In this document: positions 18,197 to 28,467 of the stretch, piece by piece | Layout: each line of letters opens with the position of its first letter | Position numbering within the stretch: the first letter of the stretch is position 1 | DNA from: CAWJJM01 sp963843275 | GTDB taxonomy: Bacteria > Acidobacteriota > Thermoanaerobaculia > Multivoradales > JBCCEF01 | Direction: 5' to 3' | Length of the DNA stretch: 64,000 nt | Assembly (NCBI GenBank): GCA_963843275.1 | Contig: CAWJJM010000012.1 | Coordinates: forward strand, 1,550,001 to 1,614,000 | Translations under genes and position numbers: made by a program | The notes under the pieces: generated by a model | Databases searched by the model: none | The model's input: only the letters and a program-made list of their open reading frames with translations | Told to the model about the DNA's origin: nothing

Positions 18197-18399
18197 GAGG
18201 GCCTCCTTTCCCGAACCCGCCCCGCAGCCGGGAACCGCTGCGGGACGACCCATCGATGGATAGTCCACCGAGTATAAGCCCCCGCCGCGCGCGCCCTGCC
18301 CCGGGTCCTTGAAGAACGGGCCAGGCGGCCTTTCTCCTCGAGGCTGGCGCGGTTCTCTTCGGGGGGTGCTCCCGTCCCGCCGGACCTCCGTCCGGAACC

Positions 18400-18804
18400 T
18401 CAGCCGGGCGTCAGGAAGCGGCAGCGGGGACCGGGGCTGCGCGCCAGGCGCTCGTCACAGGTGGCGAGAGGGGCGTCGAGGCCTTCGGCCAGGGCGACGT
18501 ACCAGGCGTCGTAGGCGGTGAGGTTGCCGCGCAGCTCCCACACGCGCACAGCGAACGGGGCGTACGGGAACGCGACCAGATCCAGCCTGGCGAGGTCGGC
18601 GTGGGCAGCGGTCGCCGCGGCGGCATCGAGCCCTCCGGCGGCCTCGGCCCGCCGCAGGATGTTGGCCACCTCGGCGAAGACGAGCTCAGGCGCCGCCATC
18701 GCGCCGGCCGCGGACGCCAGCGTGCGCTCCGCCCAGCGCCCGAGATCGCCGCCGTCGCAGAGCGTCGCCACCAGCACCGAGGCGTCGGGAACCAGGGCGC
18801 TCAC
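18400..18804 (-). CDS. VapC-like PIN-domain toxin
   Basis: This 134-aa PIN-domain RNase has the acidic residues expected for Mg2+ binding: Asp7 (VPDASVL), a Glu in LVFAEVANIL, Asp in AYDAWYVALAE and Asp in ATCDERLA. These are the four catalytic positions of VapC toxins, which cut tRNA or rRNA. The GTG start overlaps the stop of the antitoxin gene (GTGA), the normal antitoxin-first order. The module stands between the prepilin-like gene and an unrelated secreted protein gene. Confidence 0.9.
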   Translation of the reverse strand: MSALVPDASVLVATLCDGGDLGRWAERTLASAAGAMAAPELVFAEVANILRRAEAAGGLDAAAATAAHADLARLDLVAFPYAPFAVRVWELRGNLTAYDAWYVALAEGLDAPLATCDERLARSPGPRCRFLTPG

Positions 18805-19037
18805 CGCCGGTCGGCGTCGCGCCAGGCGACCAGGTCGGCGGTCGTCAGGCGGGTCGACTCGCCGGCCTTCCGCCGCCGCACGCCCGCCATCCACGCCTCC
18901 GCATCCGGGCGCGCCGCCAGCCTCCCGAGCTCGCGCCATAGGTACTCCTGCAGCGACCGGCCCTGCACCGCCGCCCGCCCGGCCAGCTCGTCGCGTACCT
19001 CGTCGGGAACGTTGCGGATGGTGATGTTCACGGACAT
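18801..19037 (-). CDS. FitA/VapB-like ribbon-helix-helix antitoxin
   Basis: A 78-aa antitoxin. The N-terminal part (SVNITIRNVPDEVRDELAG, then GRSLQEYLWREL) is a FitA-type ribbon-helix-helix DNA-binding domain. The C-terminal tail (GESTRLTTADLVAWRDADRR) would occupy the toxin active site. It overlaps the toxin start by four bases. As in other modules, it should repress the shared promoter upstream of 19037. Confidence 0.88.
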   Translation of the reverse strand: MSVNITIRNVPDEVRDELAGRAAVQGRSLQEYLWRELGRLAARPDAEAWMAGVRRRKAGESTRLTTADLVAWRDADRR

Positions 19038-19238
19038 GGGATGGATCCTAGCACCTTGCGCCTGCAAACTGCATGCATCACCTCGGCGCTCTTCGTCCCG
19101 GCAAACGGAAACTGCGTCCGCCGGGGCCGGCACGGAGCCGGAGCCCGGCCGGCGGATGCGCCGCCGCCTCGACCGGGCTATGCTCGGGGACAGATCGTCC
19201 GTCGCAATCATCCACGCCGTCTCCTCCCGGAGGGACCG

Positions 19239-19727
19239 ATGCGGAAGAAGACTCTCGTGCTCCTCGCCGCCCTGGCGGTCGTCACCGTCGCCTGGCCGGC
19301 CCACGCCCAGCAGACCTCGCCGTCGCTGGTCACCAGCTACGACCACCTCGCCGACGTCATCCTCGCCGCCAACGCCGCGGAGGAGAGCCTGGTGCGCTCC
19401 GTCCTCGCCGAGCACTACGGCGCCGCCGAGGCCGCCTACAAGGCCGGCGACTTCGCCAAGGCCGCGGCCCAGATGGCGCTCTTCGCCAACGAGGGCGACA
19501 ACGCCGCCGGCGGCATCCGCAAGCGGCTGCTCGAGGGCGGCCACCACCACAACGCCGCCGGCGAGCAGCAGGGGATCTACGAGCCGGGGTACGTCGTGGT
19601 CGACCGCAAGTCGAAGAAGGCCGCGCTCGACGCCTCGGCGGCGCTGCGCCGCGCCGGCTCCGACGCCGACCGCCAGGCCGCCTGGGACGCCTTCGCCGAG
19701 GCCGCCCGGCCGCTGCTGAAGATGTGA
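19239..19727 (+). CDS. Small secreted helical protein of unknown function
   Basis: This 162-aa protein has a signal peptide ending in AHAQQ and a mostly helical mature part. The part LVTSYDHLADVILAANAAEE is followed by an alanine-rich repeat-like helix (GAAEAAYKAGDFAKAAAQMA) and a short histidine cluster (EGGHHHNAAGEQQG). I do not recognise a family. It has a good ribosome binding site (GGAGGG, five bases before ATG 19239). The His-rich loop could bind a metal, but that is a guess. Confidence 0.7.
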   Translation: MRKKTLVLLAALAVVTVAWPAHAQQTSPSLVTSYDHLADVILAANAAEESLVRSVLAEHYGAAEAAYKAGDFAKAAAQMALFANEGDNAAGGIRKRLLEGGHHHNAAGEQQGIYEPGYVVVDRKSKKAALDASAALRRAGSDADRQAAWDAFAEAARPLLKM

Positions 19728-19778
19728 GCCGGGCCGGAACCGGAGCCGCGGGCCGGCGGCGGCAGGGCGCCGCCGAGC

Positions 19779-22700
19779 TCAGCGGTCGAGGTCCCAACGC
19801 GCCGTCCGCTCGCCTCCACGTCGACGACCCGCGAGGCGCCGGCCGCGGTGAGCCGGTAGCGACCGACCGGCAGCCCGGCCAGGCGCAGGGTGCGCTGCGG
19901 CGAGACCGTCGTCGACAGGCCGACCTGGGCGAGGACCCAGGAGACGTCCCAGCCGAACGGACCGTCGATGGTCACGGCGGCCGCGCGGGGCGCTCACCTC
20001 GAGCGCCCCGGTCGCCACCCCGGTGAGCACCAGCCCCTCGCTCGCCGCCTCGCTCCCCCCGACCCAGCCGCCGAGCACCAGCCGCCCGCCGACCACCGCC
20101 GCCGCCCGCACCCGGGCCGGCCAGGCTGGCGACCAGTCGAGCTCCGCGGTCCCGGAGGCATCGAGCGAGCCGAGCCCGACCTGCCCGCCGTCCCCGGTCA
20201 CCACGACGAGGCCGCCGCCGGCCGGCGCGTCGCCGATCCGAACCCGGACCCGCAGGCGCTCGGTCGCCGCCCGGTCGAGGACCAGGACCATGTCCTCGAC
20301 CTGCCGCCCGGGTGGCACCTCGACCGCGGTCACCGCGGAACGCCGTCCCTCGTCGCGCGCCTCGAGCCGATGGCCGCCGGCCGGCAGATCGGCGAAAGCG
20401 AAGCTGCCGTCGCCGCCGGTCCTGGCGGTGCCGCGCTCGCCGAGCAGCTCGACCCGGGCCCCGGCGACCCGCTCCCCGTCGTCGCCGACCACCCGGCCCG
20501 CGATCCCCGCGCTGGCGAAGTCGAGCTGCAGCTCGACCCTCTCGCGGTCGGGGAGCTCGACGTCGCGCGGCGGCGCGGCACCTCCCTCCCCGGGCCGCCA
20601 GAGCACCTCCCACCGGCCGGCGGACAACGCCGTCGTCGCGAACCGGCTGTCGGCTCCCACCGTCACGTCGACCTGCGGCGGGCCGGCCCCGAAGCTCTCG
20701 CTCTCGACCGCGCCGAGGGGCGATCGCTGGCGCAGGACGAGGCCCTGGGCCGGCGCCGGGCGCAGCCACACGAGCGTCCCCGACCGGGCCGGCGCCCGCC
20801 CGCCGTCACCGCCCCGGTCACCTCGAGCGGCCGCGCCGCACACTCCACCTCGACCACACCGTCGTCGGGGACCTCGAGACGGCGTTCGCAGAGCTGCTCG
20901 GGACCGGCCACGACGGTGAGTGTCGCGGGACCGGCGGAACGTGGCGCAGCGAGGCCCCGCCGTCGACCACCGAGGCGCGCACCATGTCCATCTCCTGCCA
21001 GGTGCCGCGCCAGTCCAGACGCGCCTCGGCGCCCTCGGGCAGCTCGCCGGTCACCCGGACCGTGGCCCTCGCCGCCAGCAGCACGTCGCCCACGTCGATC
21101 GGCGCTCCGGCGACGACCTCGCCCTCGGGCGCGGCGTCGACCCGGGCGGGCGCCCGGCCGGGCGCCGCGACCCGCAGCGACGCCGCCCCGGTCGCCAGCC
21201 CCGAGAGGAGGAACACGCCGTCGCCGCCGCTGGTCGTGGAGACCACGTCGCCTCGGGCCCAGGCGACGACGTCGCCGCCCAGAGAGCCGGCGCGCGGCGC
21301 CCAGACGCGGGCCCCGCCGACCGGCTCGAGGGTGTCCCGGTCGAGCAGGCGGCCGGTGACCCTCCACCCCGTCGCGGCGCCGCGTCGCCGAGGACCAGCT
21401 CGTCGCCGGGCGGGAGCGGCGGCACCTTCCGCACGACGGCGAGGGTCGACGGCGAACGGAGCTCGAGGACCGCGGCGCGCTCGGGAACGAGGTCGAGCGA
21501 GAAGGTGCCCTCGGCGGGCAAGGGCTGGTCGCGGAACCCCGCACCCTGCCGCACCCGGACCTCCGCCCCGCGAGGGGGCCCGTCCTCCCCCACCAGCCGC
21601 CCGGACACCCGCACCGCCCGGCGCAGCTCGACCTCCAGCTCCTCGGGCAGCGGCGGCACCACCGAGCCCTCCCAGGGCAGGTGACCCGTAGCCCGGGCCC
21701 GCAGCTCGAGGCCCTCGTCGAACGCGACCCGGTGCAGGACCGCGCGACCCCGCCCATCGGTCCGGGCGCTCTCGCCGCCGGCGGTGAGCACCTCGGCGCC
21801 GGCGACCGGGCCGCCGGTGTCGTCGGAGACCCGGACCGCCAGCGACCGCGCCGGCCACAGAGTGACGTCGCCCAGCCGCCAACGGCCTTCGCAGCTCCCG
21901 AGGTCGAGCGGCCGGCGGAGCGGCGCGAGGTCCGACCGCCGCGCGGCCAGCATCACCGGAGCGGCCGGCAGCGGCCCGATCCGGAACCCTCCCGCCCCGT
22001 CGCTCCGCGAGTGCGTCCGCACCAGCAATCCGTGACCGCCGGGCTCCCACCCCTCGGCTTCGAGCTCGACGCCGTCGAGAGGCTGCGCCCGTTCGCCCAC
22101 CGCCCGGCCCACCACCTCGCAACCGTCGGCGAGGCGGATCTCCGGCGGCAGGTCGCCCGCCGCGCCCAGCAGCCGGCGCGGCAGCTTCCCCCGCGCGGTC
22201 GCCACGCTGGCCAGCTCGAGCGACGGCGGCAGCCCCTCGAGCCGCACCCTCCCGCGCGAGTCCGAGACCGCGAAGGCCCGGAAACGATCCTCCGAGGGTC
22301 CCGGCAGAAGGAGGGTGAGCGCGGCCTCGGAGAGTGGCGCGCCGTCGCCATCGGCGATGTCCACGACCGGGCTCGTGGCCGGCTCGAGGTCGACCTCCAG
22401 GCTCCGCCGGCCGGCGGGCACCTCGACCACAGGGCCAGCTCCCACGAGGTCCCGCCGCCCTCGGCGCGCCGCAGGACGAGGCCCGGCCCGGCGGCCAGCG
22501 GCAGGATCTCGTCGAGGCTGGTGTGGCGATCGACCCACGCCCAGCGCGCCTCCTCGTCCCCGGACAGCTCGAGCTTGGTCGCCTCGTCGAACGTGCAGGC
22601 GGTGTCGATCCCCAGGGCCGTCGCGTCCCACCGGCGGATCTCGTGGCCGGTGAAATCGAGCTCGAAGGCCCGGGCTCCGCAACCGGGCACGATCAGCACG

Positions 22701-23344
22701 CGGTCGTCGGCGACGAATCGCACCGCGCCGATCTCGAAGGCTCCGCAGGCGTCGATCGGGCGGCGCCGGCGCCCGCCGCCGAGCGGCGCAGCGGGCGCAG
22801 GTCGAGGGCCCCGCGGTCGGGGATCCTGATCCAGCCGATGCACCCTGCTCGGGGAGCGGCCTCGTCACCCGGCCCGCGGCGCAGCCCGAGGACGGCCAGC
22901 CGCCGGCCGCGGACGTCGAGGTCCTCCACCGAGACCATGGGAAGCCGCCCCCCGCGCGCCGTTCCACGCTCGTTCCAGTCGAGGGAGAAGACCGGAGGGG
23001 CCACGGCCAGCAGCTCGTCGCTCAACCCGAGCCGGGCGGGGATCCACAGCCCGCGATCGCCCCCGCCCACGCGGCGCCAGGTCCGGAAGCGCCCCGGCGA
23101 CGCGAGCGGCACCGCCACCACCCCGACGTCGACCACCGTGAGCAGGGCCGTCCCGTCGTCGAGCCAGCGCACGTCGCTGGCCCGGGCCAGAGCGGGCGGC
23201 AGCTCGATCTCGGCGACCCGCCTCAAGCCGGACCGTTCGTCTCCGATGCCAGGGCCCAAGCCCCGCGTCGGAGCGACACGAAAGAGAGAGCGATGCGGCG
23301 CCAAGGGCGATCGCCGCCCTGCTGACCCTGGATCGACGAATCAA
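19779..23344 (-). pseudogene. Large lipoprotein with carboxypeptidase-regulatory (Ig-like) repeats, multiply frameshifted
   Basis: About 1,190 codons of one protein are spread over all three frames. It begins with a lipoprotein signal (SRAAIALGAASLSLSC) and a WD/propeller-like N-part (DVRWLDDGTALLTVVDVGVV). Then come at least six repeats of the type LDRDTLEPVGGARVW...GDGVFLLSGLATG, i.e. carboxypeptidase-regulatory/SpaA-like domains. It ends in VVDVEA/GERTARWDLDR. Continuity is broken at about 23240, 22770, 22435, 21380, 20937, 20800, 19990 and 19815, each repairable by a one-base change. No in-frame stops other than those caused by the shifts are seen, and codon bias is intact throughout. I therefore suspect sequencing or assembly indels rather than decay. 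The TTG start at 23344 overlaps the stop of an upstream small ORF (TTGA). Confidence 0.7.
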
Positions 23345-23494
23345 GGCGGGAATCGGGTCTGGTTTCGGTCCAAGGGCGAGCAGGCGGTCCGATCCGTGGT
23401 GCAGGAACCTCCGCTCTGGTTGGTGCACTCGGTACAGCCAGGACCGGTGGAGGCGCATACCCGCTGCCCCTCGATCGTGGCGACCCGGGCGCAT
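23341..23494 (-). CDS. Possible small Cys-rich peptide upstream of the lipoprotein gene
   Basis: The frame read here gives about 50 residues with seven cysteines. It contains RVCASTGPGCTECTNQSGG and SCTTDRTACSPLD, and ends at a TGA that overlaps the TTG start of the lipoprotein gene. AAAGGAGG stands at about 23501-23508, six to seven bases before an ATG (23494-23492). That ATG is one base out of frame with the Cys-rich stretch, so either the start is non-standard or an indel intervenes, as elsewhere in this region. It resembles no family I know. A chance ORF is possible. Confidence 0.35.
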
Positions 23495-23621
23495 TCGGCG
23501 CCTCCTTTGTCTGCTAAATGAAGTGTCGGTTGCGGCCCGAAAGTGGCACAGACCGCTCCGCCGATCCGAGAACGGACACCGTGGACCGCCGGCCGGCGCT
23601 CGGCTATCCTCGGCAGCGCTC

Positions 23622-25355
23622 GTGCCCGTCTCTGCGATCGCTCCACGACCCGAGCGGATCCGACGGATCTCCGCGTTGGGGGGTGTGCGACGCTCGGCGC
23701 CTGCGGCGGGAGCGGACCGTCCGCGGGCGCCGCGGCGGGGCGTCTCCCTCCCGTCGCCCCGCCGCCGGAGGCCCGCTTCCACTTCGTCGACGTCGCCGCC
23801 GCGGCCGGGCTCACCTCCCCCACCTGGTGCGGGCGGCCGGAGAAGCCGCACATCCTCGAGTCGGGCGGCAGCGGGCTGGGGCTGGTCGACGTCGACGGGG
23901 ACGGCGACCTCGACCTCTACCTGGTCGACGCCTGGCGGCTGGAGGGGAGCCGCGTCGTCGAGCGGGGGCGCAACCGCCTCTACCGCAACCGGGGCGACGG
24001 CTCGTTCGAGGACGTGACCGACGCCGCCGGGGTGGGTGACGACGGCTGGGGCGACGGGGTGGCGGTGGGCGACGCCGACGGCGACGGGCGGCCGGACCTC
24101 TTCGTCAGTAACTTCGGCCCCGACGTCCTCTACCTCAACCGCGGCGACGGCACCTTCGAGCGCCGCGTCTCGGGCACCCCCGGCGTGCCCGGCTTCGACG
24201 GCTGGTCGACCGGCGCCGTCTTCTTCGACGCCGACGGCGACGGCGACGAGGACCTCTTCGTCGCCGGCTACATCGACGCCACCATGGACGACGTCCTCGG
24301 CGCCGCCTTCGGCCTCGACTGGCAGGGGCTGCGGGTGATGCTGGGGCCGTTCGGACTCGAGGGCGAGGCCAACCGCTACTTCGAGAACGAGGGGGGCGGC
24401 CGCTTCCGCGACGCCACCGGCGAAGCGGGCCTGACCGACGTCGGCCGCTACTACAGCTTCGGCGTGGCGGCCCTCGACGTCGACGGCGACCTCGACCTCG
24501 ACCTCTACGTCGCCAACGACTCGAACCCCAACTACCTCTACCAGAACGACGGCCACGGCCACTTCACCGAGGTCGGCCTGTGGAGCGGCGCGGCGCTCGA
24601 CCGCGAGGGCAACGCCCAGGGCGGCATGGGGCTCGCCGCCGGCGACGCCGACGGCGACGGCGATCCCGAGCTGCTGGTCACCAACTTCTGGGAGGACGCC
24701 TCGACCCTCTACGACAACCAGGGCGACGCCCTCTTCGCCGACGTCACCATGGAGACCCGCCTCCACGATCCCACCTACTGGCCGCTCTCCTGGGGCGCCA
24801 CGCTGGCCGACCTCGACCTCGACGGCGACCTCGACCTGGTGATCGCCGACGGCCACATCTACCCCCAGGCCGACCGGGCCCCCGAGTCCGCCCACACCTC
24901 CTTCCGCCAGCCCAACCTCCTGCTCGAGGCCGAGGCCACCCCGGCCGGCCTGCGCTACCGCGACGCCACCGCCGAGGCCGGCCCCGGGCTTCGCGGTGGT
25001 CGAGTCGAGCCGCGGCCTCGCCGTGGGCGACCTCGACGGCGACGGCGACCTCGACCTCGTCTTCTCCAACGTCGACGCCCCGCCCACCTACGCTCGCAAC
25101 GACACCCCGCGGCGCGGGAGCTGGCTGCTCGTCGACGCCCCGGGAGCGGTGCGGGTGGAGGTGGCGGCGGGCGGCCGCCGCTGGGTGCGCCCGCGGGTCG
25201 TCGGCGGCTCCTACCTGTCGGCCTCCGATCCCCGCTTCCACTTCGGGCTGGGGAAGGTCGACCGCGTCGACGAGGTGGTGGCGGTGTGGGGGGACGGGAC
25301 GCGCCGGCGGGTGGTGCCGGGGGGCGTCGACCGGCTGGTGCGGATCGGGCGCTGA
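23622..25355 (+). CDS. FG-GAP / ASPIC-UnbV repeat lipoprotein, two frameshifts
   Basis: About 578 codons encode an extracytoplasmic beta-propeller protein of the CRTAC1/UnbV type. Many FG-GAP units carry calcium-binding loops (VDVDGDGDLDLYLV, GDADGDGRPDLFVSN, LDLDGDLDLVIADG). The C-terminal UnbV motif is GGSYLSASDPRFHFGLG. The start has a lipoprotein signal: ISALGG, then CATLGACGGSG. A run of six G at about 23670 must be seven for the signal to read through, and near 24985 (ccccggg) one base must be removed to join EAGPG to FAVVESSRG. The two changes compensate in length. GTG 23622 is a tentative start. Such proteins are surface-attached and often sit beside SusD- or TonB-type genes; here none does. 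Confidence 0.82.
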
Positions 25356-25376
25356 GGAGTGCCGCCGCCGCCCGCC

Positions 25377-25829
25377 TCAGGGGTCTGACGCGGTCCCGCC
25401 GACGAGCGGGTTGCGGACGACGACGTCCGGGAAGCGGCCGAAGTCGCGGTCGGCGCTCCACAGCTCGCGCACGCCGTGGGACCGGCACAGAGCGGCGATC
25501 CGGGCATCGTGCACCGCACCGCCGACGACACGCCCCGCGCGCACGAGGGCGCTCAGCGTCGGCCAGTGGTCGTGCGCCTCCGCGAGGAGCGCCAGCGACG
25601 GCGACTCCAGCCAGGCGTCGACCTGCTCGAGCGCCTCGGCGGGTGGAGTGGGGGGATCGTAGATCCGCGGGTGCGTGACGATGGCCAGGAACTCGTGGAG
25701 GCAGGGCCAGGGGATCGCCCACGCCGCCCGCCCCTCGGCGAGCCGACGGACCGTCGCGGCCGCCGCATCGTGCCAGCCGGAGTCGGCCCGGTGCGCGTAG
25801 ACGAGCAGGTTGGTGTCGACCGCGATCAT
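25377..25829 (-). CDS. PIN-domain toxin (VapC-like)
   Basis: This 150-aa PIN protein opens with MIAVDTNLLVYAHRAD (Asp5). It also has the Glu in PCLHEFLAIVTHPRI, the Asp in GGAVHDARIAALC and the Asp-rich end LWSADRDFGRF, completing the four acidic positions. The subgroup is the one with the HPRIY motif. It overlaps the antitoxin gene by four bases and is convergent with the FG-GAP gene. It is a predicted RNA-cleaving toxin. Confidence 0.9.
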   Translation of the reverse strand: MIAVDTNLLVYAHRADSGWHDAAAATVRRLAEGRAAWAIPWPCLHEFLAIVTHPRIYDPPTPPAEALEQVDAWLESPSLALLAEAHDHWPTLSALVRAGRVVGGAVHDARIAALCRSHGVRELWSADRDFGRFPDVVVRNPLVGGTASDP

Positions 25830-26071
25830 CCGCCCCGGTGCCCGTAGGCCAGCTCGCGCAGCCGCTCCCAGGAGAGTCCCTGCGCCTCCGGCCGCAGACC
25901 CCGTCCCTGGAAGCTGGCGTCCCGGAGCCGGAACTCGTCGGTCTCGGCGCGCGCGCTGAGCTCTTTGCGCAGACCGGCTTCGACCAGCGCCTTGACCGTG
26001 GTCGAGCGCTCCGCCGCCACCCGCTTCGCCTCCGCCAACAGACTGTCCGGGAGGTCCATCGTGGTCTTCAT
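25826..26071 (-). CDS. VapB-like antitoxin (type II)
   Basis: An 81-aa antitoxin whose N-terminus is a ribbon-helix-helix/DUF2191-type domain (MKTTMDLPDSLLAEAKRVAAE, stopping at ATG 26071; a start four codons upstream is also open). It is followed by a charged toxin-binding tail. The order antitoxin-toxin and the ATGA overlap fit a vapBC operon. An A/T-richer stretch upstream (tatggtcacccatatg and nearby) likely holds the autoregulated promoter. Confidence 0.87.
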   Translation of the reverse strand: MKTTMDLPDSLLAEAKRVAAERSTTVKALVEAGLRKELSARAETDEFRLRDASFQGRGLRPEAQGLSWERLRELAYGHRGG

Positions 26072-26370
26072 ATGGGTGACCATATCATTCGACCCATCTC
26101 TATTGCCTCTCTATTGCCAAGGATCCGCTCCGGTCGACGCGCCTCGGTACCGGGGAACGGAACGGGCCCGGCCGGACCTCTCCCCACGGATGCCTGGAGG
26201 CTCTTCCCGCGGAGCGGCCGTCTTCCGCCCGCCGTGCCGTGCCCGACTGGCGCGACGATTGCTCTCTCGCCCCTTTCAGAAGATCCTGTGAGGGACCCGC
26301 GGGCGGCACGGGTCACCCTGCGGAGACATCCGCGTCGCCGCACGGGGACGAGACCCGAGGACGAGCGACC

Positions 26371-27852
26371 ATGATCACCTTCCTGACCCTGTTCCTCGGA
26401 CTGGTGCGCGGGCCGGTGCCCGTGGAGGTGGCGGTGAGCGGCCCGGTGGCGGCGGTCGAGCTGCGGCTCGACGGCGCGCTGCTGGCGCGGAAGTCCGGGC
26501 CGCCGTGGCGGATCGAAACCGACTTCGGCGAGCACCTGCTCCCCCACGAGCTCGTCGCCGTCGCCCGCGACCGCTACGGCCGCGAGCTCGGCCGCGCCGT
26601 GCAGCGCATCAACATGCCCCGCGAGCCGGCCGAGGCGCGGATCGTCCTCGCGGCGGGCGCCGACGGCGCGCCGCGCTCGGCCCGCCTCGCCTGGCAGTCG
26701 ATGAGGTACAGCGACCCGGCGCACGTCGAGGTGCGGGTGGACGGCAAGGTGGTGGAGCTGCCGCCCGGCGGCGCGATCCCGCTACCGCGAGGCGATGACG
26801 ACCTCCTCCACTTCGTCGAGGCCCGGATCACCTTCCCCGACGGCGCCACCACCCGCGCCGTCGCGGCCTACGGCGGCGAGTACGGTGACGAGACCTCGAC
26901 CGAGCTGACCGCCGTCCCGCTGGTGGTCGACGACCCCAAAGCCCTGCGCCACCTCGACGACGCCCGGGGCCTGGTGCGCACCGGTGGCCGGCCGAGCCGG
27001 GCCGTGGCGCTCGAGGGGCCGGCGGCGGACCTGCTGGTGGTGCCGTCGCCGCCCGCCGCCCACGAGCTCGAGCGCCTGACCCCGGCCTTCGTGCGCAGCC
27101 TGGGTGGCTGGGAGAAAGTCGTGGTGACCCGCTCCGAGGGCAAGCTCGTCCGCCGCACCCTCAGCGCCCAGCGCCCGCGCCTGGACACGCCGGGGGCGCG
27201 GGTCGGTCTGCGCCACGGCGACCAGCTCTTCATCGTGCCGCCCGTGGCGCGCCAGACGACCGCCGGCGAGCAGATCTACCACCTCTTCCCCGCCGAGCCC
27301 GTGCCGGAGAGCTGGCCCGGCGGCCTGGCCTGGAAGGTCGTCGGCCTCGACCTCTTCGCCGGCACCGACCCCGCCCGGATCCCTGACGGCGTCCAGCTCG
27401 CCTCCGCCACGGCGGTCGCCGGCCTGCGCGCCGCCGGCAGCGGCCGGCCTCGCGCCGTCCTCCTCCTGCTCGGCCCGGAGTGGCACCCCCAGCCCGACCT
27501 CCCCGCCGCCGAGGTCCGCGCCTACCTCGCCGCCCTCCACGTCCCCCTCTTCGTCTGGTACCTCGACGCCGCCGACGACATCCTCACCCGCGCCGACCGC
27601 CAGCTCGACGAGGCCCAGAGTGCTGCCAAACTCGGCCTTCCCCCGCCGCCCTCCCACGCCGCCGAGCTCGCCCGCACCCGCGCCGCCTGGGGCGAGGTCG
27701 TCGACATCGAGACCCCCGACGCCCTGGTCGCGGCGGCGCGGGAGCTGCGGCGGGAGGTGGCGCGGCAGCGGGTGGTGTGGGTGGAGGGGGCGTGGATGCC
27801 CGGGGAGGTGGGGGTGGCAGAGGGGCGGCCAGGCGTTCGGTTGGTCGAGTAG
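26371..27852 (+). CDS. Secreted protein of unknown function, Acidobacteriota-type VWFA-like layout
   Basis: This 493-aa protein has a short signal peptide (MITFLTLFLGLVRG) followed by a beta-rich domain with Ig-like wording (VELRLDGALLARKSGPPWRI and RYGRELGRAVQRINM). A C-terminal alpha/beta region follows (RPRAVLLLLGPEWHPQPDL, then LHVPLFVWYLDA) that is reminiscent of a von Willebrand A-like fold. I cannot assign a family with confidence. It is the first gene of a plus-strand series but is separated from its neighbours by its own gaps. The bases upstream (GAGGACGAG before ATG 26371) form a usable ribosome binding site. Confidence 0.7.
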   Translation: MITFLTLFLGLVRGPVPVEVAVSGPVAAVELRLDGALLARKSGPPWRIETDFGEHLLPHELVAVARDRYGRELGRAVQRINMPREPAEARIVLAAGADGAPRSARLAWQSMRYSDPAHVEVRVDGKVVELPPGGAIPLPRGDDDLLHFVEARITFPDGATTRAVAAYGGEYGDETSTELTAVPLVVDDPKALRHLDDARGLVRTGGRPSRAVALEGPAADLLVVPSPPAAHELERLTPAFVRSLGGWEKVVVTRSEGKLVRRTLSAQRPRLDTPGARVGLRHGDQLFIVPPVARQTTAGEQIYHLFPAEPVPESWPGGLAWKVVGLDLFAGTDPARIPDGVQLASATAVAGLRAAGSGRPRAVLLLLGPEWHPQPDLPAAEVRAYLAALHVPLFVWYLDAADDILTRADRQLDEAQSAAKLGLPPPPSHAAELARTRAAWGEVVDIETPDALVAAARELRREVARQRVVWVEGAWMPGEVGVAEGRPGVRLVE

Positions 27853-27910
27853 CGCTGCATCGGCGCCCGGGCTGCTACGCTCGTTTCCCGATTCCACAGG
27901 AGGCCCTCGA

Positions 27911-28291
27911 ATGGCGATCATCGGCGCCCACGCCCTGCTCTACACCTCCGAGCCCGAAGCGCTCCGCGCGGTGCTCCGCGACGCCTTCGGCTTCGCGCAC
28001 GTCGACGCCGGCGACGGCTGGCTGATCTTCGCTCTGCCCCCGACCGAGCTCGGCGTCCACCCCGCCGAAGGGCCCACCTGGGCCTCCGGCACCCGCCACC
28101 AGCTCACCCTGATGTGCGACGACATCCACGCCACCGCCGCCGAGCTGCGGGCCAAGGGCGTCGAGATCGAGGGCGAGCCGGAGGACGAGGAGTGGGGCGT
28201 CACCGTGATGCTGCGCCTGCCCGGCCGGGTCGAGGTGATGCTCTACGAGCCCCGACACCCCAGCCCCCTCGCCGGGGTCGGGGAGAGCTGA
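27911..28291 (+). CDS. VOC/glyoxalase-fold protein
   Basis: A 126-aa single-module vicinal-oxygen-chelate protein. It has a beta-alpha-beta-beta-beta pattern with LLYTSEPEALRAVLRDAFGF, GWLIFALPPTELGVHP, LTLMCDDIHATAAELRAKGV and the closing VEVMLYEPRHP. Metal-ligand candidates are His in GVHP and Glu in VMLYEPRH. CAGGAGG lies before the ATG. Members include glyoxalases, fosfomycin-resistance proteins and many of unknown role. There is no context to choose. Confidence 0.85.
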   Translation: MAIIGAHALLYTSEPEALRAVLRDAFGFAHVDAGDGWLIFALPPTELGVHPAEGPTWASGTRHQLTLMCDDIHATAAELRAKGVEIEGEPEDEEWGVTVMLRLPGRVEVMLYEPRHPSPLAGVGES

Positions 28292-28467
28292 AGAACCGGC
28301 TCACCCGAGGAGAGCATGCCCTTCGCAGCACTCCCCACGGACGTCACCGTCCCGACCGGCGCCTTCCCCGTCCCTGACCGCCCGGCGCCCGCCGCCAGCG
28401 CCCGGACGGCGCGGCCGCGGCGCGGCCGGGAGAGCGCCGCGCTCCCCGGACGGGCGGACGAGAGACC

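Noticed and set aside
22865..25087. Long minus-strand frame crossing the FG-GAP gene
   Set aside because: Val/Gly/Glu-rich antisense shadow of FG-GAP repeats. Only its far end holds the lipobox used for the lipoprotein gene.
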